64,000 nucleotides of DNA from Rhodococcus sp. X156 (GTDB lineage Bacteria; Actinomycetota; Actinomycetes; Mycobacteriales; Mycobacteriaceae), in the NCBI RefSeq assembly GCF_004006015.1, contig NZ_CP034766.1, positions 2,947,001-3,011,000 of the forward strand, given 5' to 3'. Shown here piece after piece: positions 1 to 7,121 of this stretch. The first letter of the stretch is position 1. Every line of letters starts with the position of its first letter. A model generated the notes under the pieces. The model searched no databases, had not been told where the DNA came from, and saw only the letters and a program-made list of their open reading frames with translations. The position numbers were made by a program, and so were the translations under genes.

Positions 1-221
1 GCGTCCAGCTCGTCCAGCTCCGGACCGACCCGGGGCGTCCCGCTGGGGCCAACCCAGGTGTCTGCCGGTGCGCTCAGCGCCGCCTGCGCCCGGGCGTCGA
101 TCGCCTCTGTCGACCGGGTCGTGGCCGCTCTGCTGGCGGCCCACCGGGCCAGGGCTGCCGTCACGGCCTCGTCGCGACGGGTGGCGATCTCCGCGTACCG
201 ACGGGCTACCTCGTCGCTCAT
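1..221 (-). CDS. N-terminal part of an unknown protein, cut by the window edge
   Basis: The gene starts with ATG at 221, overlapping the stop of the upstream 617-residue gene in an ATGA junction, so the two are probably translationally coupled. The first 73 residues are visible. They are rich in Ala, Arg, Glu and Thr, contain one Trp near residue 28, and look helical, with no signal peptide or membrane segment at the N-terminus. I do not recognise a family. The position after glmM and two ESX-associated-looking genes suggests a function linked to that cluster, but this is inference from context only. Confidence 0.6.
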   Translation of the reverse strand, partial: MSDEVARRYAEIATRRDEAVTAALARWAASRAATTRSTEAIDARAQAALSAPADTWVGPSGTPRVGPELDELD

Positions 222-2071
222 GAGTGCTCCTGCCCGGCCTCGCCCCGGTCCCGGGTGGGATCGGAGCCTGCCGACGCGGCGGTGCCCGGGGTGAGGGCCG
301 AGCCCACGCTGGTCCACGCACCCTCGTCCCGCTGGTTCTCCACGATCCACTGGTCGCCGCTGATCGCTGGGGTGAGCTCGTCCTGACGGTGCAGCGCCGC
401 CATCGGGGCGCTGGCACCCACCCACTCGGCGGCCACCGAGTCGACCCCGGTGCCGGAGCCACCGCTGGCCGCGACGGCGCCCGTGCCGGCGTCCGTCCGC
501 GCCGGCACATCCGCGGGTCCACCGGCAGAAGCACCCTCCGCCGCGCCGCCGCCGGAGCCAGCACCGGCCGCGCGCACCTGTCCGACCTCGTCCTCGGGAG
601 GTGCCGCCGGGTTTGCCGTGGCGTCAAGCGCCCCACCTGTGCTGGAGACGCCCCCCACCTGCGTCCCCTCCGCACTGGTGCCCGTGCCAGCGGGCCTGAC
701 GGCGTCCGCCGCACCGGACTCGCCCAGGCTGAGCAGCCCGTCGGCCGGCATCGCCGCGCGGGTACCGACCGCCCACTGCGTCGACCCCATGGTCTGCCCC
801 CAGCCATCGGCGTCGGACGAGGTGCGCCCACCTCCGACGAAGCCGTCCGGCCCACCGGTCCCGCTCGGCGCCACTGGACTGTGCGAGCCCGGGGCCGCCG
901 GACCAGTCACCCCGGGTCCGGGGAGCGCGGGCAAGGCACCGGGAGTGCCGCTGAACGGGTGCCCCTCGGCGGCACCGGCCACCGCGGTGACGCTGCGGTA
1001 GAGGTCTCGCACGGCGGTGTCGGTGCTGGCGCACACCTCGGTGAGCAGGCGCCACCTCGACTCCACGTCGGGGATGAACACGGTGGTCACGAAGTCACGG
1101 CTGCACTGCACCGCCTGGTCCACGAGCCGCTGGAGGTAGGCCTCGGTCTGTCCGGCCAGCGCCTGAGCCACGGAGAGGAGGCCCGCGCCAGACGACAGGC
1201 GCAACCCTGTGTTCGCCACGGCGCCGACCTCGTCACCGGTGGGGCCGACGTCCCCGCCGAACATCTGCAGGATGCGCCCGGCCTGGGGTGCCGAGGTGAC
1301 CGAGTGGCGGTCCTTGGCGAAGCTGATGATCTCGTCGATCTGGCTGGGGGTCTTGCCGCCCACGGTGGCGGCGTAGAGCTCGGCGACGGCGCTCGCCCGG
1401 ACCCGCACGCACTCCTCGATCCCGTCGGCCGCCGGGCCCAGGGCGGCAGCCAGGTCGGCCGTCCGCCCTCGGGCGCTGTCCGCCTCAGTCAGGTACGTGC
1501 GCACGAAGGCGTCTGCTGCCACACCGCCCCGGCCGGTCCAGATGCTCGACACCGCGTCCCAGGCGGCTCGCTGCCGGGCGAGCTCAACGCCCAACCGGTC
1601 CGCTCCCGACGTCATCGTCGCGGCATCGGCGCGCAGGGTGGCGAGGTCGATGTCGCGCTGCTCGTCGTAGAGCTGCACCGCCTTGTCCCGGCTGATGTCG
1701 GAACCGGAGATGCAGCGCTGGTACAGCGGGGCGAAGTGCTCGAAGTACCGCAGCCCCGGCGCCCCCTGGTCGAGGATGTCGTTGGAGCCGGCCGCGCCGA
1801 GCCGTGCCCCCTCCAGCGCCTGACGGCCCTGCTGGCTCTGCACCTCCCGGTGCGCCTGCGCCACCCGCTCCGACAGCTGCTTGGCCTCGACGACCGAGAG
1901 GTGACCGGGCAGGAGCGCAGCCCCCAGACGATCAGCGGCGGCGTACAGCTCGTCATCGTCGGAACCCGGGGCCGCAGCCAGGTAGGACTGCAGCAGGTCT
2001 CGCTTGGCCTGGTCGGAGAGACCCGGGCTGGCGACCAGCGCCTTGACCTCGTCCACGCTGGGCGCGCTCAC
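218..2071 (-). CDS. Large WXG-containing protein, Rv3439c-like, ESX-4-linked
   Basis: This 617-residue protein has a helical N-terminal half (about 1-370) and a low-complexity Gly/Ala/Pro/Ser/Thr-rich C-terminal half. A WTGRGG motif near residue 170 resembles the turn of WXG/PPE-type secreted helical hairpins. No signal peptide or transmembrane helix is seen. It starts at GTG 2071 within a GTGA overlap with the preceding 102-residue gene, so the pair is coupled. In M. tuberculosis the genes directly after glmM are Rv3440c and Rv3439c, in the same order and relative size. I infer it is the Rv3439c counterpart and possibly an ESX-4 substrate. Its true function is not known to me. Confidence 0.7.
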   Translation of the reverse strand: MSAPSVDEVKALVASPGLSDQAKRDLLQSYLAAAPGSDDDELYAAADRLGAALLPGHLSVVEAKQLSERVAQAHREVQSQQGRQALEGARLGAAGSNDILDQGAPGLRYFEHFAPLYQRCISGSDISRDKAVQLYDEQRDIDLATLRADAATMTSGADRLGVELARQRAAWDAVSSIWTGRGGVAADAFVRTYLTEADSARGRTADLAAALGPAADGIEECVRVRASAVAELYAATVGGKTPSQIDEIISFAKDRHSVTSAPQAGRILQMFGGDVGPTGDEVGAVANTGLRLSSGAGLLSVAQALAGQTEAYLQRLVDQAVQCSRDFVTTVFIPDVESRWRLLTEVCASTDTAVRDLYRSVTAVAGAAEGHPFSGTPGALPALPGPGVTGPAAPGSHSPVAPSGTGGPDGFVGGGRTSSDADGWGQTMGSTQWAVGTRAAMPADGLLSLGESGAADAVRPAGTGTSAEGTQVGGVSSTGGALDATANPAAPPEDEVGQVRAAGAGSGGGAAEGASAGGPADVPARTDAGTGAVAASGGSGTGVDSVAAEWVGASAPMAALHRQDELTPAISGDQWIVENQRDEGAWTSVGSALTPGTAASAGSDPTRDRGEAGQEHS

Positions 2072-2376
2072 CGCGGGGGGCCGCTCAGTCCGTCGGCCGT
2101 GTTGGCGTCGGTGCCGGAGTAGCCAGCGGCCGCGGCACGAAACGCCTCGGCCAGGCAGCGCGCCTGCAGCGTCCAGTCCTGCACCGCGGAGGCCGCGGTG
2201 GCATAGCCGGTCTGCAGCGCAGCGCCGGCCTCGGCGTAGGCGCGACCGGCGGAGGCCGACCGAAACCCGCAGTGGCCAATCGCCGTGCCGGTCGCGGCGA
2301 GGGCGTCGGCGGTCAGGTCGAAGTTGGACGCCAGCAGACCGATCGCGCCCCGCTCGATGTTCACCGGTGCACTCAC
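2068..2376 (-). CDS. Small helical ESX-associated protein, Rv3440c/EspC-like
   Basis: This 102-residue, Ala-rich protein is predicted to be mostly helical and has the size of a WXG100 or EspC-type protein. It lacks a clear WxG triplet; its single Trp is in QDWTLQ near residue 68. The GTG start at 2376 follows a GGGGGAG stretch at a workable distance. It is encoded 91 bases after glmM and overlaps the next gene by four bases. Position and length match Rv3440c of mycobacteria. A role as partner of the 617-residue protein is inferred from coupling, by analogy with paired ESX substrates. Confidence 0.65.
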   Translation of the reverse strand: MSAPVNIERGAIGLLASNFDLTADALAATGTAIGHCGFRSASAGRAYAEAGAALQTGYATAASAVQDWTLQARCLAEAFRAAAAGYSGTDANTADGLSGPPR

Positions 2377-2399
2377 TCGAACAGCTCCCCCCAGCTCAG

Positions 2400-2418
2400 G
2401 GCGTCCACCGAGGACGCC
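2400..2418 (-). terminator. Short hairpin between glmM and the Rv3440c-like gene
   Basis: GGCGTCC and GGACGCC form a perfect 7-bp stem with a 5-base loop. There is no T-tract on either side. It could partly terminate glmM transcription or simply be a structured spacer. Confidence 0.3.
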
Positions 2419-2467
2419 TGGCCGGTGAGACGCGGAGTGCTCGCACGCGGTTCCCGGTGCTGGAGCG

Positions 2468-3832
2468 CTAGACGGCGCGCACCTGCGCTGCGAGGGCCTC
2501 GGCCACCCGCTGGGCGGTCTCTGCGGTGGGGGCCTCCACCATGACCCGGACCAGCTGTTCGGTGCCGGAGGGACGCAGCAGCACCCGGCCGGTGTCGCCG
2601 AGCTCAGCCTCGGCCGCCACGACCGCCGCCTCGACCTCGGGGTCGCGGCTGACGGCGGCCTTGTCCGCGACCTTCACGTTGACCAGCACCTGCGGCAGCA
2701 CCTGCAACACACCGGCCAGCTCGGCCAGCGACGAGCCGGTGCGCACCATCTGCGCCATCAGGCGCAGCGCCGTGAGAGTGCCGTCACCGGTGGTGGCGTG
2801 GGCGGGCAGCACCACGTGCCCGGACTGCTCACCGCCCAGCGCGAACCCACCGCTGCGCAGCTCCTCCAGCACGTAGCGGTCACCCACGCCCGTCGTGCGC
2901 ACGGCGATCCCGGCCTCGCGCATGGCCAGGTGCAGGCCGAGGTTGCTCATCACCGTGGCCACCAGGGTGGTCTCGGTCAGCGTGCCGGCGTCGCGCATGG
3001 CGATCGCCAGGATGGCCAGGATCGCGTCGCCGTCCACCACTGCACCGGTGGCGTCCACGGCCAGGCAGCGATCGGCGTCACCGTCGTGGGCCACCCCCAG
3101 GTCGGCCCCGTGCGTGACCACCGCACGCTGCAGGTCCTCCAGGTGGGTCGAGCCACACCCGTCGTTGATGTTCAGCCCGTCCGGCTCGGCGTGGATGGCG
3201 ATCACCTCGGCGCCGGCGCGTCGGTACGCCTCCGGAGCCACCGCGAAGGCCGCGCCGTTGGCGCAGTCCACCACCACCCGCAGGCCGGCGAGGCTGCCGT
3301 CGGTGGCCTGCAGCAGGTGCGCCAGGTAGCGCTCGTCGGCGTCGGCCAGGTCACGGACCCGGCCGATGCGCGCGCCGACGGGTCGCTCGTAGGAGAGCCC
3401 GACGTGCTGCTCGACCTGGTCCTCCACCCGGTCGTCCAGCTTGTGGCCGCCGGCGGAGAACAGCTTGATGCCGTTGTCGGGCATGGCGTTGTGGGAGGCC
3501 GAGATCATCACGCCGAGATCCGCGCCGGCGTCGGCCACCAGGTGGGCCAGGGCGGGAGTCGGCAGCACGCCAGCCCGCAGGACGTCGGCTCCTGCCGCCG
3601 TGAGGCCCGCGGTGACCGCAGCCTCCAGCATCTCCCCGCTCGCCCGGGGGTCACGTCCGACCACCGCGACCGGGCGGTGGTCCAGCCCGGACTCGCGCAG
3701 CACCCGGGCCGCCGCTTCGGCCACCCGCAGGGCCAGCTCCGCCGTGAGGGTGGAGTTGGCCTCGGCACGGATGCCGTCGGTGCCGAACAGGCGTGCCGCC
3801 GGGGTCTCGGTGACGGGGGGAGCTTCGGACAC
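2468..3832 (-). CDS. glmM: Phosphoglucosamine mutase GlmM
   Basis: The enzyme converts glucosamine-6-phosphate to glucosamine-1-phosphate in the cytosol, on the way to UDP-GlcNAc for peptidoglycan. The 454 residues are the usual family length. RLFGTDGIR opens the protein. The active-site phosphoserine loop [12 protein letters not shown] places the serine at residue 113. The metal loop is DGDADRC near residue 250, the sugar-binding motif is GEQSGHV, and the phosphate-binding [12 protein letters not shown] lies near the C-terminus. I chose GTG 3832 because it has CAGGAGG eight bases upstream and begins just before the conserved region; the frame stays open to 3931. Genes rplM-rpsI-glmM in this order are conserved in actinobacteria. 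A hairpin at 3899-3931 separates it from rpsI. Confidence 0.97.
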   Translation of the reverse strand: MSEAPPVTETPAARLFGTDGIRAEANSTLTAELALRVAEAAARVLRESGLDHRPVAVVGRDPRASGEMLEAAVTAGLTAAGADVLRAGVLPTPALAHLVADAGADLGVMISASHNAMPDNGIKLFSAGGHKLDDRVEDQVEQHVGLSYERPVGARIGRVRDLADADERYLAHLLQATDGSLAGLRVVVDCANGAAFAVAPEAYRRAGAEVIAIHAEPDGLNINDGCGSTHLEDLQRAVVTHGADLGVAHDGDADRCLAVDATGAVVDGDAILAILAIAMRDAGTLTETTLVATVMSNLGLHLAMREAGIAVRTTGVGDRYVLEELRSGGFALGGEQSGHVVLPAHATTGDGTLTALRLMAQMVRTGSSLAELAGVLQVLPQVLVNVKVADKAAVSRDPEVEAAVVAAEAELGDTGRVLLRPSGTEQLVRVMVEAPTAETAQRVAEALAAQVRAV

Positions 3833-3898
3833 TGCACAACCTCCTGGTGTGACGGCCTGGTTGCGACCGCCCCCGCGAGGCAGCCGCTGAACGCACAA

Positions 3899-3931
3899 GT
3901 GCAGGCGCCCGACAAAGCGGAGCGCCTGCAC
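3899..3931 (-). terminator. Stem-loop between rpsI and glmM
   Basis: GTGCAGGCGC pairs perfectly with GCGCCTGCAC (10 bp) around a 13-base loop, 48 bases after the rpsI stop. There is no strong U-tract, as is common for GC-rich terminators. It probably terminates or attenuates the rplM-rpsI transcript before glmM. Confidence 0.55.
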
Positions 3932-3978
3932 GTGTGGTGTCGTTGTCGAGCCTCACCGGCCTCGCGGCCGGCTGTGGA

Positions 3979-4473
3979 TCAACGCTTGGAGTACTGAGGC
4001 GCCTTGCGCGCCTTCTTCAGGCCGTACTTCTTGCGCTCGGTCATGCGCGGGTCACGCGTGAGGAAGCCAGCGCGCTTGAGCGCCGGACGGTCCTCGGGCT
4101 GGACCTCGATGAGCGCACGGGCGATGGCCAGGCGCAGGGCGCCGGCCTGACCCGAGGTGCCGCCGCCGGTGAGGCGGGCGTGCACGTCGAAGATCTCGGT
4201 GCGCTCGGCGACCACGAAGGGGTCGTTGATGAGCTGCTGGTGCACCTTGTTCGGGAAGTACTCGGAGAGCGACTTGCCGTTCAGGGTGTAGTTGCCGGTG
4301 CCGGGCACGAGGCGGATCCGAACGACGGCCTCCTTGCGGCGACCGACGGTCTGGACCGGACGGTCCATCACGATGGGGGCGGGGCGGGCAGCCACGGGCG
4401 CCGACTCAAAGGTCTCCGCGGTCTCGTCCACCTGCTCGACGACCACGTCGTCAGCGAACTCGGGCGTGCTCAT
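3979..4473 (-). CDS. rpsI: 30S ribosomal protein S9
   Basis: S9 contacts the P-site tRNA with its C-terminal tail, seen here as the basic end with a final KAPQYSKR. The conserved core begins at [16 protein letters not shown]. The protein has an acidic 45-residue N-terminal extension typical of actinobacterial S9. I chose ATG 4473 (164 residues) because GGAGGAG lies just upstream. A GTG at 4497, in a GTGA overlap with the rplM stop, is also in frame and would add eight residues. It is co-transcribed with rplM. Confidence 0.97.
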   Translation of the reverse strand: MSTPEFADDVVVEQVDETAETFESAPVAARPAPIVMDRPVQTVGRRKEAVVRIRLVPGTGNYTLNGKSLSEYFPNKVHQQLINDPFVVAERTEIFDVHARLTGGGTSGQAGALRLAIARALIEVQPEDRPALKRAGFLTRDPRMTERKKYGLKKARKAPQYSKR

Positions 4474-4493
4474 CTGCTGCTCCTCCGGTGCCG

Positions 4494-4937
4494 TCACTGG
4501 GCAACCTGGGTGATCTCGAACGGGGTGGGCTTCTGGGCCGTGTGCGGGTGGTCGGGACCCGCGTAGACCTTGAGCTTGCTGATCATGGCCCGGCCGAGAC
4601 GGTTCTTCGGCAGCATGCCCTCGATGGCCTTCTCGACCAAGCGGTCCGGCTGCTTCTCGATCATCTCGCCGACCGACCGGCGACGCAGGCCGCCCGGGTG
4701 ACCGGAGTGGCGGTAGATGAACTTCGCGTCGCGCTTGTTGCCGCTCACGGCGATCTTCTCCGCGTTGACGATGACGACGAAGTCACCGGTGTCGACGTGC
4801 GGCGCAAAGATCGGCTTGTGCTTTCCGCGCAACAGGGTTGCCGCTTGAGTCGCCAGGCGACCGAGCACCACGTCAGTGGCGTCGATGACGTGCCAGGTAC
4901 GGGTGACGTCACCGGCCTTGGGGCTGTACGTACGCAC
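4494..4937 (-). CDS. rplM: 50S ribosomal protein L13
   Basis: L13 is an early-assembly large-subunit protein. The 147-residue product has the hallmarks [21 protein letters not shown] and [13 protein letters not shown]. Start GTG 4937 gives the same length and opening ([10 protein letters not shown]) as M. tuberculosis L13. The frame is open further upstream to 5195, but that part lies in the leader and is not conserved. It is followed directly by rpsI with a four-base overlap if the upstream GTG is used. Confidence 0.97.
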   Translation of the reverse strand: MRTYSPKAGDVTRTWHVIDATDVVLGRLATQAATLLRGKHKPIFAPHVDTGDFVVIVNAEKIAVSGNKRDAKFIYRHSGHPGGLRRRSVGEMIEKQPDRLVEKAIEGMLPKNRLGRAMISKLKVYAGPDHPHTAQKPTPFEITQVAQ

Positions 4938-5104
4938 AGGACTTCCTCGTCTTCTCGGGTGGTGCAGGTCTGACGGTGCGGCTGGGCTGGTACCCGGTGG
5001 CCGAAGCCGGCCGGGTGTCGGCCAACCGGTCGGGAACGACCGGGGCTCGTGCACCTGGGCCAGTGAAGCAGCCTCAGGTACAGCGCTCCGCACGCCGACC
5101 TCAG

Positions 5105-5134
5105 ACGATACCGTCCCGGGTCCCCATGGGTCAA
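5105..5134 (-). promoter_or_regulatory. Probable rplM promoter
   Basis: On the minus strand TTGACC (5134-5129) and TATCGT (5110-5105) are separated by 18 bases. This is a good match to the primary-sigma consensus of actinobacteria. Transcription would begin near 5098, leaving a structured leader before rplM. Confidence 0.55.
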
Positions 5135-5183
5135 AAGGGCCCTGCCCGTGCTGGTGAGAGCCCCCTCGCGGTTGGCTGACACA

Positions 5184-5219
5184 CGGACACCCCACGACTG
5201 TAGCGCCGCGGGGTGTCCG
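5184..5219 (-). terminator. Stem-loop after esxT
   Basis: CGGACACCCC pairs perfectly with GGGGTGTCCG (10 bp) around a 16-base loop, 37 bases after the esxT stop and before the rplM promoter. It probably ends the esxU-esxT transcript. Confidence 0.55.
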
Positions 5220-5256
5220 GGTCGTCGGAGCGCCGAGGAGCTGCCCGTGGGCCTGC

Positions 5257-5550
5257 TCAGCCGCCGAAGGACTTGCTGACCTGACCGTCCTTGACCTGCA
5301 TGTCCTCGTTGCCGCGGGAGACGGCCTGGCTGATCTGGGCGAGCACCATGTTCAGGTCCGCGGCCGCCTGGTCCCACTTCGCCTTCTGGGCGAGGTAGGC
5401 AGCGGAGCCGGAGCCCTCCCAGCGGCTCTCGATGTCGCGCAGGGCGGCCTTGAGGTCGTCCAGCTGGCCGTTCATGGCCCGGCTGGACGTGGCGATCTCC
5501 GCACTGGCGGTGTCGATGGCCCCGTGGTTGTACTTGATCAAACCGCTCAT
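5257..5550 (-). CDS. esxT: WXG100 family protein, EsxT-like (ESX-4)
   Basis: The 97-residue product has the WXG100 signature WEG near residue 44 ([10 protein letters not shown]), between two predicted helices. It lacks a signal peptide, as expected for type VII substrates that are exported as folded heterodimers. ATG 5550 has AGGAGG at ideal distance. It lies 103 bases after esxU and before rplM, as in M. tuberculosis (Rv3444c, esxT). The usual YxxxD/E export signal is not obvious in the C-terminus. It should dimerise with EsxU and interact with EccC. Confidence 0.85.
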   Translation of the reverse strand: MSGLIKYNHGAIDTASAEIATSSRAMNGQLDDLKAALRDIESRWEGSGSAAYLAQKAKWDQAAADLNMVLAQISQAVSRGNEDMQVKDGQVSKSFGG

Positions 5551-5653
5551 CTGGTCCTCCTGGGTAAGTGCTGCGGGTCAGTGGGGTGGTGCCGGCCGGA
5601 CCCCGGTGGCGGGGCGGCCAGGTGCTGCTGGTGAGCCGGGCGGAACGGCCGGA

Positions 5654-5965
5654 TCAGAGGTTGAGGGAGCTGCCCACGCTGTTGATCGAGCTGACGTGGT
5701 CCTGCTGGGTGGCGTCGAAGCCCTTGCCCGCGGCGGCCAGGTTGTCGCTGATGGCCAGCAGCGCCTCGTTGAGCTTCTTGGCGTCAACGTCCCAGCGCTC
5801 CATGAGGGCCCCGAAGGCGCGCTGGGCGTCGCCGGCCCACGACGCGCTGATGCCGGAGACGGTGCCGCGCAGCTTGCTGAGCTCGCCCTGCACCTGCTGG
5901 GCGGTGTCCTGAGCCTTGCTCGACGCGGTGGCCAGCTCTTCCGGTGTTGCGACAGTTGCGGACAT
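5654..5965 (-). CDS. esxU: WXG100 family protein, EsxU-like (ESX-4)
   Basis: This 103-residue helical-hairpin protein has a WAG motif near residue 43 (SWAGDAQRAF). ATG 5965 is preceded by CCAGGAGG. The frame runs open far upstream to 7186, but that stretch is antisense to another gene and is not coding. It is the first gene of the esxU-esxT pair; its likely partner is EsxT. The order matches Rv3445c-Rv3444c. In M. tuberculosis the Rv3446c homolog is directly upstream, whereas here a divergent secreted-protein gene lies between. Confidence 0.83.
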   Translation of the reverse strand: MSATVATPEELATASSKAQDTAQQVQGELSKLRGTVSGISASWAGDAQRAFGALMERWDVDAKKLNEALLAISDNLAAAGKGFDATQQDHVSSINSVGSSLNL

Positions 5966-6256
5966 GCGGATCCTCCTGGAGTAGTTCGCCTCGGGTTGCG
6001 GTGACCGGCACCCGGCGGCGCTGGCCTTGCTGTTGGCAACCACTACGACGCAGGGGCTTCGCGGAACGGTTCCCGTCGTCTCCGAGAACGTGTCAAGTCG
6101 GTTGCTTCTGCAAATCACTCGGAAGCTGGTCCGCCGCAACGTTGTCCGGAACAGCCTCCTGGGCGCCTGATCCGGGGCGCTACTCTCTGTGACGCCCGAC
6201 CACTCCGCACCTCTGGTTGGGGACCCACCACGCTCGTCGTCAAGGAGGAACTTCTC
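5966..6256. promoter_or_regulatory. Divergent control region between esxU and the DUF5995-like gene
   Basis: This 291-base spacer must hold the promoters of esxU (minus) and the secreted-protein gene (plus). On the minus strand a perfect TTGACA occurs at 6096-6091, but no good -10 lies at 16-18 bases. On the plus strand TACTCT at 6181-6186 could be a -10, without a clear -35. No coding sequence is seen. Confidence 0.4.
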
Positions 6257-7114
6257 GTGCGCAAGGCCTCGAAGATCGCCGGCATCACCCTGGCCCTGGC
6301 GGTGCTCGCGCCGCCAGCAGCCGCCGTCGCCGGACCTTCGGCCGCACCCGCCGGGCCGGCCAGCTCGTCGGTGTGCCGGGTCGACTTCGCCGCCGAGCAG
6401 CAGCAGCGCCTGGTCACGCTCACCGACACCTCCACCCTCACCGGCATCGAGGACGCCAGGGCGCGGGTGGGCGAGCTGGTCCAGCGCCTCACCGACGCCG
6501 GTGACTACCGCGGCACCTTCGCGGTCGTCTACCAGGAGATCCTGGACAAGACGATTCCCGCGCTGGACGACGGCACCTTCGCCGACCCGGCCTGGGCACG
6601 CGCGCTGTCGGTGCACTTCGTGGCCACCTACCTGGACAACTTCCACCGCCACCTCACTGGCGGCCAGCCCACGCCGTACTGGCAGGCGTACTACGACCTG
6701 ACGGCACAGTGCGACCGTAGCCCCGGACGCATCGTCTCCGAGGGCATCGCCACCCACCTGGTGGTGGACTTCCCCCAGTCGCTGGTAGCAGTGGACACCA
6801 AGCACTCGCACCTGCGCGACTACGTGGTGTACGGCGAGTCCCTGGTCGCCGCCGCTCCGTCGATCGTCGAGCGCATGCGCGCGGTCTACGGAGTGGACCT
6901 GGAGCCGTTCTTCCAGCTGTGGCTGGTGGGCGACGTCTTCGGCCAGACGCAGACCACGACGGCGCTGTTCCAGTCCGTTCGCGCCGTGGCCTGGGCCAAC
7001 AGCATCGGCCTGAAGAGCCCGCTCACCCGGGCTCTCACCACGGCCAAGATCGACGGGACCTGGCGCGCCGCGGGAGTGGTGCTGGACGGCCTGGAGGCCG
7101 CGCACAAGATCTGA
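6257..7114 (+). CDS. Secreted DUF5995-like protein of unknown function
   Basis: The product is 285 residues. Residues 1-26 form a Sec-type signal peptide: basic MRKASK, a hydrophobic stretch, and an AxA-like site before GPSAAP. The rest is a soluble helical domain with conserved-looking HF, YxxxF and H motifs (for example SVHFVATYLDNFHRH and a THLVVDFP segment). It resembles DUF5995, a family without known activity; I assign this from memory of the pattern. GTG 6257 has AAGGAGG eight bases upstream. It interrupts the minus-strand ESX-4 genes between esxU and the Rv3446c-like gene and converges on the latter with only seven bases between stops. Confidence 0.7.
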   Translation: MRKASKIAGITLALAVLAPPAAAVAGPSAAPAGPASSSVCRVDFAAEQQQRLVTLTDTSTLTGIEDARARVGELVQRLTDAGDYRGTFAVVYQEILDKTIPALDDGTFADPAWARALSVHFVATYLDNFHRHLTGGQPTPYWQAYYDLTAQCDRSPGRIVSEGIATHLVVDFPQSLVAVDTKHSHLRDYVVYGESLVAAAPSIVERMRAVYGVDLEPFFQLWLVGDVFGQTQTTTALFQSVRAVAWANSIGLKSPLTRALTTAKIDGTWRAAGVVLDGLEAAHKI

Positions 7115-7121
7115 GCTCCGC

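Larger units (their letters stand above)
4938..5256 (-). other. rplM leader and esxT-rplM spacer (319 bases, no gene)
   Basis: This gap holds, in transcription order, a stem-loop after esxT (5184-5219), a sigma-A-like promoter (5105-5134) and a leader of about 160 bases for rplM. The leader can fold into a hairpin at 5026-5043 (CCGGTCG/CGACCGG, loop of four). A second structure lies at about 4993-5016, where the RNA forms ACCCGG/CCGGGT outside GGCCG/CGGCC. The short open frames crossing it show no protein-like conservation. Confidence 0.6.

Noticed and set aside
3833-3931. Longer N-terminus for glmM starting at 3931
   Set aside because: It crosses the hairpin at 3899-3931 and lacks similarity to GlmM. 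GTG 3832 has a clear Shine-Dalgarno sequence.
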